From: Mesostigma viride
Lineage: Eukaryota; Streptophyta; Mesostigmatophyceae; Mesostigmatales; Mesostigmataceae
Assembly: GCA_009746045.1 (NCBI GenBank)
Contig: RPFO01000034.1
Span: forward strand, 3,763,681 to 3,827,680
Length of the DNA stretch: 64,000 nucleotides
Direction: 5' to 3'
A program made the translations under genes and the position numbers. Below, piece after piece: positions 1-12,059 of the stretch (position 1 is its first letter; every line of letters begins with the position of its first letter). Below the pieces are notes generated by a model. That model had not been told where the DNA came from. It did no database searches and saw only the letters and a list, made by a program, of their open reading frames with translations.

Positions 1-896
1 GACCTCGCGAGAGGTGAAAGGAGGCATGTCGGACGGGTCGCCAAGTGGGCCGATCAGCGGGGGGACTAGGTAGTCCGCCGCTGACCTAGGCGGGGCCGGG
101 GGCCCGGCGGGGCCGGCCAGGGCGGCGGGGCGGGCGGCGGCGGCTGGGAGCAGGGGTGGGGGCGGCGCAGCTGTCCCCACGACCTCGGCCGTGGCCGCGG
201 CCCAGGTACGAAGCCGCTTGGCTGGGGCGCCAGGGACGACGTGGCGGTGGGGCCAGCCGAGGCCGTCCGGGTGCCCGAGGCGCTTGTACCAGAACCAGGC
301 CCCCTTGCCGTCGTGCTTCTGCTGGCAGCTGCGCAGGTCCTTGACCATCTGCTGAGCGTCTGCCTTCTCAGCCTGCTCGCGTAGGCGACCCTCAGAGCTG
401 CTTGCAGACCAGGTTTGGCGGTCGGATCCCTGTTGCGGCGGAGCATCTGCCTAGCGGCGACCACTGTCGGTGCGTGACGGTGGACAGCAAGCTGTCGGCG
501 CGGAGGCAAGGAGGGGAGGGTGCGGGCAGCCAGGCGATACTTGGCAGCGACACCGCGGAGGATCACTGAAATATCACCCGGCGGCGGAATGGCGTGTAAC
601 TGCTGGCGGCTGCCCCTGGCGTCGAAGACGGCCAGACAGTCATCCCTGTGCGACATAGCGGCCTGCTCTTCTGCTGACATCTTGTCGGCATCCTTCAGCA
701 CAATCCGGAGCACCTTGAGATCTGGCTGAGGCGCCAGCTGTCGCGACGGTTTCACCCCAAGAAACCGCAATCTGATGCGAGCGAGCACGAGACGGTGATC
801 AGATTCCACCGTGCTAACAGAATCTTGCAGGACGCTAGCATCGACAACTGAGGGGCGCTGAGCCCGGCGTTCGCAGATACAGTCAAGGCACACCAC
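1..896 (-). pseudogene. LINE (non-LTR retrotransposon) fragment: end of AP-endonuclease domain and linker
   Basis: Read on the minus strand, the start of this stretch carries a short SDHRLV motif preceded by VVDASVLQDSVSTVE, which is the C-terminal signature of the AP-like endonuclease domain of LINE elements. It is followed by an Arg/Ala-rich linker of the sort that precedes the reverse transcriptase. The frame changes near 385. Beyond it another frame continues sensibly (AEKADAQQMVKDLR, then GAWFWYKRLG, then a Pro/Ala-rich stretch) to the window edge, so there is a one-base frameshift. The endonuclease N-terminus is missing at the high-coordinate side, and the reverse transcriptase, if present, lies beyond base 1. 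It is a truncated, probably dead copy. Family assignment rests on the SDH motif and gene order only. Confidence 0.6.
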
Positions 897-1256
897 CCGA
901 TCCGACAGTCCAAAAAAAAGGGATTACGTGCAAGAAAATACGTGCTACATGATCTCCCAACGGAGTCATGTTATAACTTTTTAACGGGAGCAAGAGTTTA
1001 ATTAATAATATACCAGAAGAAAACACTGCCTGCATTTACAAAATCGCAAACAGGAGACCAGCCCAACAGGTATGGAGAATGTTTTCTTGAACCAACTGTT
1101 GCAGACAAAGCACTAGACCTATCGATTATCGTTAGGACAACTACCTGTCCACTTCCCCAAAAGCTTTCGCCAACAAATCTGCTGCATTTCCAGCATAGGG
1201 AGGGTGCTGTTCACAACCCGTTCTGCGCAGCAAACCCAAAAATCCCTTCTACACAT
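897..1256. other. Spacer between LINE fragment and the 3' end of the CobW gene
   Basis: There is no open reading frame of interest here. The stretch is AT-richer than its surroundings and probably contains the 3' untranslated region of the minus-strand gene that stops at 1257. Confidence 0.5.
1036..1040 (-). terminator. Candidate TGTAA poly(A) signal of the CobW gene
   Basis: TGTAA on the minus strand lies about 217 bases past the stop codon at 1257. TGTAA is the usual green-algal poly(A) signal. A pentamer is weak evidence alone, but position and strand fit. Confidence 0.35.
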
Positions 1257-4200
1257 CTACTTGGCTGGCTCATACAGGCACTCGGCAAAAGACTTGGTCA
1301 GCTCCTCCCGGTCCAAGTTGCGCCCAATAAACACCAGGCGGCTCGTGCGTGGCTCATTGCCCCATGCCCTGTCTGGAGCGCCCTCAAACAGAGCATGCAC
1401 GCCCTGCAACGCAAACACAAGGTACAAGATGCCCAACATGAGAAAAAGGGCTTCAGAAACATCAATGAGACAACCAGCGCATGTTTATCCTTGGAAGAAA
1501 CAAAGAAGTCACATCTGGTCACACAAACCAGTCATATCTGGTCCCACAATACCAACTAGACGCAAGGTTGTTCCCCTCGTCGCCAGTGGCACGGTATCCC
1601 CCGGACACCCGTGGTTGTCGCACTCCAGACGCGCAAGTTGCACAACACAACCTTGCCAAACCCTGTATGCCTAGAAGCCGTTGACAGAAGTGGATGGAGA
1701 AAAGGGAAACACACCAACTCTGTCGTTCACAAAAAAAAGCTCCCGCTCGGTGTCTCAAGGACTTCGGTTCGTCTCCACGAACGCAAGCCTGGGGCGAGAA
1801 GGCAAGTCATCTATCGTGTGCATGTGTCTGGCATAATTTCTTTCTTGAATCACGTAACATGCCCAGGCACCCCTTGCCAAGGCTGGCACAGCAACGCCGG
1901 CCATGCGGACGCACCTGGAACACAAACCGCTCGTCGGAACCCTCGATGGCGAGCACCCCCTTCATGCGGTAGAGGTCCTCCATGCGATCCGTCAGCAGCG
2001 TGCCCAGCCAGTCATTCACCTGCACACCCAGGCACGCAGGCGCGCAGGCAAACACATCCTAGGATCAATGAGAGAACCAACGCAGGCCAGAAATCTGGAA
2101 AATCCAGACCATGGAAGCAAGACCTCTTAGCATGCAAGCATACCCAAGCAAGATGCGCATAAAAGGACCAGACAAATGGTGTAAGTCCAGCAGACCGTAC
2201 CCGGGCGCAGTACACACACCAAGCAAACGCAGTACACACACCAAGCAAACGCAGTACACACACCAAGCAAACGCAGTACACACACCAAGCAAACGCAGTA
2301 CAGACAAAAAGACTGGGATTCCCTGCCTAGCCATCGTGGGGAGTAGGATCACCCCCACATCTGCAGGTATGCACCCTTCACTAGAGTCTGTGACGTACAT
2401 CACCAGCAACACATGCGACGTTGCCTGTGCCCGCATCATGTTACTCCTGCCGGCATCATGTTACTCGTGCCGGCATTGCTGCGAAGCCACTGCTGTGCTA
2501 GCTCACGTCCGCACCCCATGTGACCTATGCCAGACGTAGACGGTGCCATGCTATAGCATCATCAGCCATCGCACTGCCACCGCCATTTGCAAGCATGATA
2601 CATTCATACGCCAGGATGGCATCTATCTGCAAGTAGGTGCCATGCTAGCATCACAAAAGTTCCTGCCATCCGCAACGTTCATCGACAGCCCCTTCTGTCA
2701 AGGTATGGGTCCCCACCCCTCATGCGTGTGGCGGAAACATCAAACGCCACCCCTCACCTTGTCCAGGTCCAGGTCGCCCTCCTGCACAAGCGAGACCGAG
2801 GTGATGCCTGGGTCATGGTGCGTGTGAGCGTGCGCGTGGCCGTGCTCGTGCTCATGCTCATGGTCGTGGTGGTGGTCGTGGTGGTGATGCGCCTCCCCGG
2901 GCGCGTGGCTGTGGCCGCACTCTGCACCGGACAAGGCACACGGCACAGCAGGCACGAGGCGCAGCAGGCATACGGCGCAGCAGGCGCCGCTCCCCAAACA
3001 AGTCAGATGGCTTCACACTCGATGCTGATTTGAAGATCTGACCATATGCATCCACGTAGGACGGTGTATAAAGCCCCAGCCAGCACAGGGCACCAACTAC
3101 GGACGTAAGACCGTTGACCCCTCAGAGACAAGGAGGAAAACTTGCTGATGAAACTGATGCAAACTGGCATTCGTGTCCCCACACTGGGCAGCGCACACAA
3201 CCCACACAACCCAGCAGCCACGAAAGCAGCTGGCAATTACCATGGGACACGCCCACATTGCACACACACCGCTTGTCCTGAGATATCTACGCCTAGTCCT
3301 GGCTGTTTGCATTCCCACGTGGCAACCCCATGCCCCTGATCGCTCACCAGTGGTGCAAAACAGGCCCGCGCATCACGCACATGCGCGAGCAGACAAGGCA
3401 TCCATGCCTAAAATTCAGTGAGCTAGGAGTTAAGTATTTTCAGACGACCGCAGATCAGGAATAAAAGCCATGAGTCGCCACCACTACCACCACCAGTAGC
3501 GCCCAGGCGGCAGCCAGCGGGGGCCGCCCCACACACGCAATCTGATCATTCTTCCGCCAGAAAAAAAAAAAAAAAAAAAAAAAAATGCCACCATGCCACC
3601 AAGCCACCAAGCCAGCCTTCCACCACGAGACACAACCAGCATCCAGAAAGCGTTTCCTGTGCTTCATTCTTTGATAAAACATTTTTTCTTCTTTTCCGCT
3701 CTACTTTTCACCTACCGCTGCACGCGTGGCCATGCTCGTGGTCGTGGTCGTGGTCGTGGTGGTGGTGCTCGTGTTTATGCGCCTCCGCCTCCGCACGCGC
3801 CGCCTCCGCACGGATCTCCTCCTCCACCCTGCGGGGAGGGAGGCGGGGGGAGTAGATGAAGGAGGCAGATGAAGGCGAGGGTATCATTGTGTGAACACGA
3901 ATAACGCAGGCCTTCGATCACTCGCTTCATGGACAGCTGTGATGCCTTACCGCCCCCCCATCCCCCCACCCTTTGGTTTGTCCAGACCCCTCTGTCCATA
4001 TTCAACCCGCTCGCTCCCACTTGCATCTACTTGCGTCAAGGACCCGTTCCCTTGTTCCTCGACGACCACTCATTCCCCTTGCCTAGATGGAAAGTTCTTT
4101 CCCATGCGTCACGCGTGTCCATGTTTGGTATGTGTCCTTGCATCAACCCACTCACTTCTCCAGCTCGAACCCGCCCACGCCGAGCACCCAGTCAAGATCG

Positions 4201-7200
4201 ACCGAGGCCTTGACTGCGCGCGTGGTGCGCGCCAGGCTGTTGATGGACTGGGGGCGCCAGCCAGGGGGGGAGAGGGGGGCGGGGGGGCACATGGGGCAGG
4301 GGGCATGACGTGTGGAGAAGACAGGAGGCAAGGGGGTAAACCATGGGTGAGATGGATCGGGTACAATACAGGAGGCAAGAAGCAGGGGGCATGACGTGTG
4401 GAGAAGACAGGAGGCGAGGGGGTAAACCATGGGTGAGATGGATCGGGTACAATACAGGAGGCAAGAAGCAGGGGGGATTACGTGTGGAGAAGACAGGAGG
4501 CGAGGGGGTAAACCATGGGTGAGATGGATCGGGTACAATACAGGAGGCAAGAAGCAGGGGGCATGACGTGTGGAGAAGACAGGAGGCGAGGGGGTAAACC
4601 ATGGGTGAGATGGATCGGGTACAATACAGGAGGCAACAAGGCACGGATTACAGTAAAAAATAGTAGAAAATTTGGCACATCGACGGTAGAGAACAGAGGA
4701 GGGAGCGATTAGAGAGCGATGGCTGAGGTACCAGCATGGCAGTCAGCCAACACGCGCCCTTGGCAAACTGGTCGTGTGATCGGCACGAGAGTAGAGGGAG
4801 AACGATAGGGTAAAAGGGAGCAGCGAGAGCGGCCAGCATGATGCGGCACAGGCACTGGCAAGCCCAAAGAACAGAATATCATTGCATCCACAAAGAAACG
4901 AGAAGAAAACAGAAGAAAACAGAACAGCAATATACAGCACTCCTGTTTGGTCTTGCAACTGCCGCAAAGACGAACACGTGACAGGACAGCATTCACCCCC
5001 CCCCCCCCCGTATCGAGACCTCATTACCCTCGCAAGAAGCAACCGCAACGGAGACCATTATGCGAGAAGAGACCCCTCACTCGGAGCATACCCAGACCTG
5101 ATTACCCTCGCAAGAAGCAGCCGCTACGGAGACCATTATGCGAGAAGAGACCCCTCACTCGGAGCATACCCAGACCTGATTACCCTCGCAAGAAGCAGCC
5201 GCTACGGGACCATTATGCCAGAAGAGACCCCTCACTCGGAGCATACCCAGACCTGCTTACCCTCGCAAGAAGCAGCCGCTACGGAGACCATTATGCGAGA
5301 AGAGACCCCTCACTCGGAGCATACCCAGACCTGATTACCCTCGCAAGACGCAACCGCTACGGAGACCATTATGCGAGAAGAGACCCCTCACTCGGAGCAT
5401 ACCCAGACCTGATTACCCTCGCAAGAAGCAACCGCTACGCAGAGCACCACGTGAGGGGCATGAATCAACCCGTCAAGCGTACCCGAATCTGCTCCTGCAG
5501 CCGCTCCAGCGCATCCTCCGTCACCAGGTCCGTCTGCAATGCGTGGCCATTAGGGTGCGTAGCCAGTCGGGGGAAAGGGGGGGAGCAATGTGTGAGTTAG
5601 TAGTCAGTCAGCATGGAAAGTGCCAGGTAGGACCAGCGCAGGGAACGTCAAGCTCGGAAAGGATCGCGGATGATGCCGTGGCAAGTGTGATGTCTTTTGC
5701 GTGATGCCATGTTTTTTATGCCCTCGCCCTCACCTTGTCGACCATGTGCTTCAGGCATCATCTCACCTTACTGGCCACGACTCACTCAATCAGTGTTACT
5801 AGCCCACCCACGGCCATGTCTTCACGGTGTCATCCTATTGGCCACTTGCTGCCCTCCCCTTGTTAAGCAATAACCACACCTTGATGCCTCCCCTTGTTAA
5901 GCAATAACCACACCTTGATGCCTCCCCTTGCGGACCACCATGCGGTCACGGCTCCACTTGCCCACCCACAGTGCCTTGGTGGCCTACACCGTCGACACTA
6001 GACCTTCCCATCCTGCGCCCACGCTTTGCTGCCCTCACATTGTGGACAAGAGAAATGTTGTTGCCCTCACCTTGTGGACCATTGATTGCGCCTCACCTTG
6101 TTGACCACGATGCGGTCGGCGTACGCGATCTGTTCCACCGCTTCGTTCACCGCGCCCTCGGGCACCTCACGGTCAAAGTGCTGGGTGATGTGCTTCGCGT
6201 CCACGAGGGTGACCACGCCGTCCAGCCGCAGGTTGTCGGCGATCGACGGCTCGAGGAAGAAGGTCTGGATAATGGGGACTGGGTCGGCCATGCCTGAGGG
6301 AAGGGGTCAACAAGGCACAGGGGGGCAACCAGGGGGCATTCATCCGCGAGCAAGTGGCGGGCGTTAGAGACATGTGTCGGGTGAGCTAGTGGCGGGCGTA
6401 AGATAGAACTGTCCCCCGTGAGAGAACTGTGCCGTTAGAGAAAAGGGTGTGTGGAAGAGACCATGGGTTAGACAGACCCGTGACCCAGAGGAAACCACAG
6501 CAAAGAGGACAGAAGGTGGCACATGGCATCTGAAACAAAGGAACGTGGGCGGCGCGTGGCGTGTGAAACAAAGGAACGCGGGTGTTAAAGCAGGGTGTTT
6601 AGGTCAAGAGATACGGTGATGCTTCCTACACCGACCATGCATGCGTCCTGCGTGCATAGCTCTGTCTCACCGGTTGCTGATAGCAGCACACCCCTGCACC
6701 CCTCTACATAGACACATGGCCAGGATGCCCCTCACCTGTCATCCACGAGTGCACACAGAAACGCATGCACTTGTGCAAGCACACAGACTGCCCTCACGCA
6801 GACCCCAGGTGTGTACACGGCCGTAGCATTCACTGTAGCACCCCCTAACCGGTCAACTCGATGACCACGTGATCAAACTTGTCCTTCATCTTCTCCACAC
6901 ACGCATAACCCCTCCCCTAGCCCTACGTACACAGGCTACAAACGCGGCGTACCGGTCGTCTCAATCAGCACGTGGTCAAACTTGTCCTTCTTCTTCTCCA
7001 CCAGCTCGCCCAGCATGCGCACCAGGTCGCCGCGCACAGTGCAGCAGAGGCAGCCATTGTTGAGCATCAGGATGTCCTCCACGCCCGTCTGCTGCGCGGC
7101 CACGAGCGAGCCGTCGATGTCCACCTCGCCGAACTGGTGGCGAGCATGGCAGGTTACGGGTGTGGGCATGATGCATTGCATGCGTGTCAGTGTACGTTAG

Positions 7201-9198
7201 TGTGTGCTGGCGTGGGTAGCCTGTGCTCATGTGGTAGTGTGTGACTTCGTGTACGCCACCACGGTGAGTATGTGCCGTCGATCTCCACCCCAACAAACTT
7301 CGGGGCTTAACTTAGATGTCACGCATGTTGGGGTGTGTGTAGCTGCCATGCACCACGTGCGTGTGTGTGCGTGATTAGGCTGGGCACAACGTAAACCTCG
7401 CCAGACTGATGGTGGGGACAGGATGAACGAGGGATGCATGTAATCGTTACGGACAAGTGGCTGCAATGAAAGGTGGCCACCTGCGCATGGCGTCGCAGTA
7501 CATACAATGCGTAACTGTGTGCATGCCTGTGCGTATTTGCTTGTCTGGGCAAGCCATGCATCGTGACAAACAGCTGATTGATCATGATGGGTGCACGACC
7601 GTACAGTGTGCCTGTGATTAGACAAGACACACGTGATGTACGCGCGCAGACAAAGTAGCACACATGCATATCTAAGTCACTGTACGGCCCCGAGGTCACT
7701 CTAGTCACCATATGGTCACTCTAGTCGCTACAGTGAGCGCATGCCCGCCTCGTCCTCTGCCAGGGCGATGTGTTTGCCGTGGCCAGCGGCCTAGGTCGCT
7801 TTACATGGTCGTCGCGGTACTTTTCAATAGGTTTCAATAGGTTACTCAAACTCCCACCTCATTCTCCACCACAGCGATGCGCTTGCCGTGCTCGGCCGTC
7901 AGGATGTGGTTGAGGAGCGTCGTCTTGCCTGCGCCCAAAAAGCCAGTGATAACCGTGACGGGGATGCTGCACACACGCACCGTGTGGAAGCAGGGGTGGG
8001 TGGGCACATGTGTGACGTCAGGGGGGGATGCTGCGCATGTCCCAGAGTGAGGGGAGGGAGCATTAAAGACAGGAGATGGGAAAGAGGGGGAGAGCGCGTG
8101 CCCAGCTGGCACTCGCGTGGTAAAGGCCCATGTTACCCACACACAAATGAAGCGGCCATCAGGGCCAACGAAAGGGCCTGCCAAGGGCCATATCTACCAC
8201 CAGTAGAGGCAGGGGGCATGGGTGGGATCCGAACATGCACTACATCGGGTACCACAAGACTCGTTGCTATAGCACTAGTAGGCCCAAAGCCTTGGCCTTG
8301 AGGTATACAAGCAGTCGACTTTCCATGCCATTCAACAATGTGATGGTCTTCGTGACTGATGTCATATCACTAGTCTGCTTGCATGCATCATCTCTCCTCT
8401 CATCAGGATCTCATCCGATCGCATTTGCGAGCACAGAGAGCTGTCTGACAACGGGAAGGCCAGCCTGCTGACCTACCAGAAAGAAAGCCCAAGGCCAGCG
8501 TGCGTGTTGCACCGCTCTAACAGCTTTTTCAAAACACGGAGGAATTTGACCGCGGGGAAGTAAACTGCTCCGCGTTACCGCGGTACAGGACGACGAGCCG
8601 GTCGGAGATCTACACGTTTGAAGCCTTGACACGCACTGCGCAATTTACCGGAAAGCTAGATAGACGGCGATAGCGAAGAAGGCAAAGCAAGCAGTTATGG
8701 TGCATAAGACCGGCTCATTCTAAACAAATTGACGCACACACAGGACTTCCTGCCGAAATCGTTCCTACACCAAATGTCTTACTTTCAACGAAGTCGTTGA
8801 GACAAGCATCCTATCGTTCACATCTCTGCACGTATCAGTCCGGGCGATGCATAAGCCCGGGCATGTCTGGCCCAAAAGGCATTCAAGTCAACCTACCGGT
8901 TGTCAACCAGGGTAGCGTCGATGACATCCTCTTGACTCGGCGCAACAGAATTACACCGCACTGCGCGCTGTGTACGTTTTGAAGGGCCTGCCACGGTTGA
9001 CTTCGCCCCTGCGACAACACGTGCATTGACCCGACTCTTCAGACCTGCTATCTTCTTTGGTGCCGCAGGAACTTCCACGCCTTTCGCGCGAGAACTCAAG
9101 CCACCCTTTGGTGCAGTCGCGGCCACGCGCGACTGGACAGCCGCGCCTTGGGCGCAGACACGGGCGACCTTGACGGCAACCGCGACAGATCCAGACAT
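1257..9198 (-). CDS. CobW/ZNG1-family GTP-dependent metallochaperone, ten exons, probably plastid-targeted
   Basis: The exons are 9198-8897, 7966-7858, 7133-6953, 6293-6097, 5533-5483, 4247-4156, 3828-3716, 2921-2758, 2019-1915 and 1403-1257. All have GT-AG borders and matching phases, giving about 486 residues. Exon 1 (about 100 residues) is rich in Ala, Val, Arg and Ser with few acids until its end, like a chloroplast transit peptide. Exon 2 holds the P-loop GFLGAGKTT and ends VENE; exon 3 opens FGEVDIDG and carries the GCLCC metal motif (CxCC) and IETTG. Exon 4 contains VDAKH and ends VVNK, and exon 5 starts TDLV, so the NKxD guanine-binding motif is split by an intron. Exons 7 and 8 are His-rich loops. 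Exons 9-10 ([23 protein letters not shown]) form the CobW C-terminal domain. The family hydrolyses GTP to hand metals, zinc in ZNG1, to client enzymes. The client here is unknown. Every family motif is present and no lesion is seen. Confidence 0.93.
2206..2303. repeat. 22-bp tandem repeat in a CobW intron
   Basis: About four to five copies of CGCAGTACACACACCAAGCAAA lie head to tail in the intron between the second His-rich exon (2921-2758) and the exon at 2019-1915. They are nearly identical, which suggests recent expansion. Confidence 0.85.
3561..3585. repeat. A25 homopolymer in a CobW intron
   Basis: An uninterrupted run of 25 adenines on the plus strand lies between the two His-rich exons. 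It may be the tail of a degenerated retroelement or plain slippage. No retroelement body is recognisable beside it. Confidence 0.9.
4303..4636. repeat. 86-bp tandem repeat, about four copies, in a CobW intron
   Basis: The phrase GGCATGACGTGTGGAGAAG (one copy reads GGATTACG) recurs at about 4303, 4389, 4475 and 4561, each followed by the same block ending GGAGGCAAGAAGCAG. It sits just upstream, in gene direction, of the exon at 4247-4156. Confidence 0.9.
5018..5447. repeat. 78-bp tandem repeat, about six copies, in a CobW intron
   Basis: CAGACCTGATTACCCTCGCA recurs at about 5093, 5171, 5248, 5326 and 5404, with a divergent first copy near 5020. Because 78 is a multiple of three, repeating open frames appear on the plus strand. 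They are artefacts of the repeat. Confidence 0.9.
5853..5936. repeat. 34-bp direct repeat (two and a half copies) in a CobW intron
   Basis: TCCCCTTGTTAAGCAATAAC followed by CACACCTTGATGCC occurs twice in a row and a third start follows. It lies between the exons at 6293-6097 and 5533-5483. Confidence 0.75.
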
Positions 9199-10559
9199 CT
9201 TCGACGACGTAAAATACCGAGATGCGCGCAGCTAACCTCGTCTGATTAGAATTAATGCGGGAGGGGTAAGCTATGGCTAGCTCTCCCAGCGGTGGGCGAT
9301 GTGGCGTTTTTGCCGTTAGACACTGTTTTTACTTTTTGTCACGGCGGTAGGCCGTGCTCCCGCGCGACCTCAGAGATTCTACCCAGGGCCGTCGTTGTAG
9401 TAAAATCAGGATGCCTCCGTCACCGACTCTCGGGGCGGTGCGCGGCGCGACCGACAAGCGGGTATTTTTGCGCGCGTGGTTTGAGCCACATGAAGTGCTT
9501 GGTGACACGTACGCATCGTCTGTGAAGAGATGCAAGTCCTGTAACGTTCCAAGAGCCCAGAAACTGCTTTCCAGAATCCAGGTACTGTACTCCATTATCC
9601 TTACAGTTAAGTGTAGTTAATAAGTGTATTAAAAAACAACTCTCTGCTTGGGCGAGGGTAGTTCCGGTGGCAAACGCAGGGGAAGTGGCGCGGGGGGGGG
9701 GAGCGGCCTCTGAGAAGTAAGGAATACTAAGCGAAAATGCCACGTGGGGGCACAAAGAGAGACTGGACTGAATCGTATTGAGTTGCTGCAAATGAAGGGA
9801 AGAAGGGTTAGGGGAGGGGAAAGAAGTAACGACGAATCGAATGAACTGGAGACGAAAATGGGTCGTGGGGTGCCCGGAACTGAGAGCTGTTCGAAGAATC
9901 GGCGGTGGGGGAAAAGCTGACGCGTCCGCGTCAGCTTGGGGGGGATGTGCCTTGTTATCCATAAACTGCGGTTGAAGTTAACCAAATTATGCCACAAATA
10001 CACCCCCCCCTTGATGTTTGAGAAAGGGGTCCGACCAATCCAGGGCTCACGATATCACAGTATCTTTAATACTCTGATTCGATTATACTAATTTCTAACA
10101 CATTCTACTAAAATCATACTAGGCTAGTAGAGTTCAAATCCAGGGACTCGTGATCTTCAACCTGAGAATCTAGACATCAAAGGGGGGTGGTACAGTACAG
10201 TACAGTACTGTAGCCAAAATTAATGTCTCTCTACTGTACAGTACACATATACAGTACTGTACAGTAGAGTTGATCCTAAATTGGGGACTGGGGTGCCCGC
10301 ATTAATGTGACTGGAGGAATCATGTTGTTGTTGACTTGTTGACTTGTTGTTGCTAGTTTGTTACCCACGCCGCACATGGGCAGCAGAGATTTGGAAAGAT
10401 TTCCGGTGAAATGGGTGTTAGTTTATTTCCATATAACAGTTAAGGTGACCCAGGTATGCCAGAAATAGCCTGAAATGCCTAGTTGTGCCTAAATTGGGTT
10501 GCCCGCATTAATAAGGCGCGCCCTGCGACCAAGGTAGCCATTGTACTGTAGATATATCG
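9199..10559. other. Intergenic region upstream of the CobW gene
   Basis: This probably contains the CobW promoter and 5' untranslated region next to 9198, but I see no clear TATA box. Open frames here are short and lack recognisable motifs. The right half is AT-rich and contains the inverted repeat at 10229-10269. Confidence 0.5.
10229..10269. repeat. Perfect 16-bp inverted repeat with 9-base loop
   Basis: Left arm CTCTACTGTACAGTAC (10229-10244) and right arm GTACTGTACAGTAGAG (10254-10269) are exact reverse complements. A further GTACAGTACAGTACAGTACT run lies just upstream (10194-10210). This could be the end of a small MITE or a simple hairpin. Confidence 0.8.
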
Positions 10560-11375
10560 TCATCCGTCATACGTGTAAAGACCCGGGTTCATGCCCATGA
10601 GTGCATGGAAGACTTCCAGTGGGCTGGGGGTGTCATTGTTAGGGCCCGGGTCCCATACTTTGTGTTGTTCCGTCGCCAGGAGCCAGTAACGACGCATAGC
10701 CAGGTTCCAAGATGAGATAAACCGGCGGACCACGGCACCTCTCGTGTACGCGGCACGTAACGTGAATACGGTCTCGTTGCGAACTTGCCATATGGTGTGA
10801 AGCATCGTCGTGCGGAGCCATTTCCATGCCATCTGGTTGGCTGTGAGGCTCGCGTCCCGTAATCCCGTGATGCCGAATAACCGTAGATAGTGTGACGGTG
10901 GTGGGGGGAGCTGTAATAGCCATCCACTTGGCCCATATACCCAGCAGCCATTGCCAAACCCCTGCGAGTTGGCAGTCCAGAAATCTGAGCAGAGATTTGG
11001 AAAGATATTGGACATTGGTGGACTTCGGAACTCCGACAGCCGAGTGCTGATTGGAGCAAGTAGCAACCCATTAGTAACTCACTCTCTAACCTATTGATGG
11101 CCACTGAAGTAGATTCTCTGCTGCTCATGTGCGGCGTGGGACACAACAACAACAACCTATGTACAACAATGCACATCTATCCCACCCATTTACTCTCCCA
11201 ACGTTTTACGACCGTCAGATGGGTGAATCTGACGGACGGACGGACAGGTACACCCGAGAACCGCACAGATGTAGCCGAAATCCGCACAGATGTAGCCGAA
11301 ACCTATTGATGAGACGGCCACTCATGAGCTGTTGTTGTTGTTGTGTCCCTCGCCGCACATGGGCAGCAGAGAATC
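10340..11375. repeat. Repeated CCCACGCCGCACATG-type block flanking the LINE remnant (two direct, one inverted)
   Basis: A block of about 45 bases built from GTTGTTGTTG, then CGCCGCACATGGGCAGCAGAG, split here as CGCCGCACATG and GGCAGCAGAG, occurs at about 10340-10390 and 11326-11375 in plus orientation and at 11112-11160 in minus orientation. AGCAGAGATTTGGAAAGAT also recurs at 10382 and 10987. The arrangement brackets the LINE remnant and suggests nested insertion. Confidence 0.6.
10560..11066 (-). pseudogene. LINE 3'-end remnant (C-terminal region after the reverse transcriptase)
   Basis: This minus-strand frame of 168 residues contains WKWLRTTMLHTIWQVRNE, which resembles the WxxLR...LHxIWxxRN motif of the C-terminal segment of plant and algal LINE reverse-transcriptase proteins. 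No reverse-transcriptase core (YxDD) is present, so only the tail survives. The ORF stops near 10560, consistent with the natural end of the protein. The match is to a short, weakly conserved motif. Confidence 0.5.
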
Positions 11376-12059
11376 TATAGTGGCCGAGGGCCGGATATAT
11401 TTAGTATCGGTGGTGACTAGTGGGGGGGCCAAGGCCCCCCACTTTTTCGGACGCACTACGCCACCAGGGGCCCTGAGGCCTCTGCCGAAAGCTTCGGCAG
11501 GCCGGGTTGAGCCCGCCGACCGGCCCGGCCTACTACGCCGGGGGGCGAACGCTCGGCGGGCTTCCTTTGGGGGCTTCCCACCGCGCGCGCTCGCGCCGGC
11601 CCGCCGCACCGTCGATCCCACGCTCCGTCCCTCACGGGCACGTCCAGCACGCGTCGTACTACTAGTACATCAACCGAGTCCGATTAGTACTGTATATTGT
11701 GAGACGTCGGGCGCCGTTCATTGCATGCAAGTATTTCCTTACTCACGACTTCCTAACAACTGAAACTCACAATGCAGCTATGCCATGTAGGACACAATGT
11801 GGGCACCGCTTTTTGCAAGCGGCAGCCATAACGACCAAGCACTCCCATGCAAACTCCCATGTTCATTATTCATTAACATTAATGGAGTGGCAATCCTTTC
11901 ATTCCTTTGTTCACACATGCACCATCGGTCATTCCCACTATTATATTGAAACAAAATTAAATTATAACATGACTCCGTTGTGCCCACTATGACTTCATTT
12001 AGACAATGTTTTGTTAAGGACTCGACGGTGCCCTTGTGCGCGACGGTGGGCATTGCTAA

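Noticed and set aside
2740-2997. The 85-codon His-rich frame taken as a small independent protein
   Set aside because: The acceptor at 2922, the donor at 2757 and codon phase place it as an exon of the CobW gene. The Met-Gly start upstream is intron sequence.
4947-5600. 217-codon plus-strand frame with repeated [11 protein letters not shown] peptides
   Set aside because: Product of the 78-bp intronic repeat, whose period is a multiple of three. It lies in an intron of the CobW gene on the other strand.
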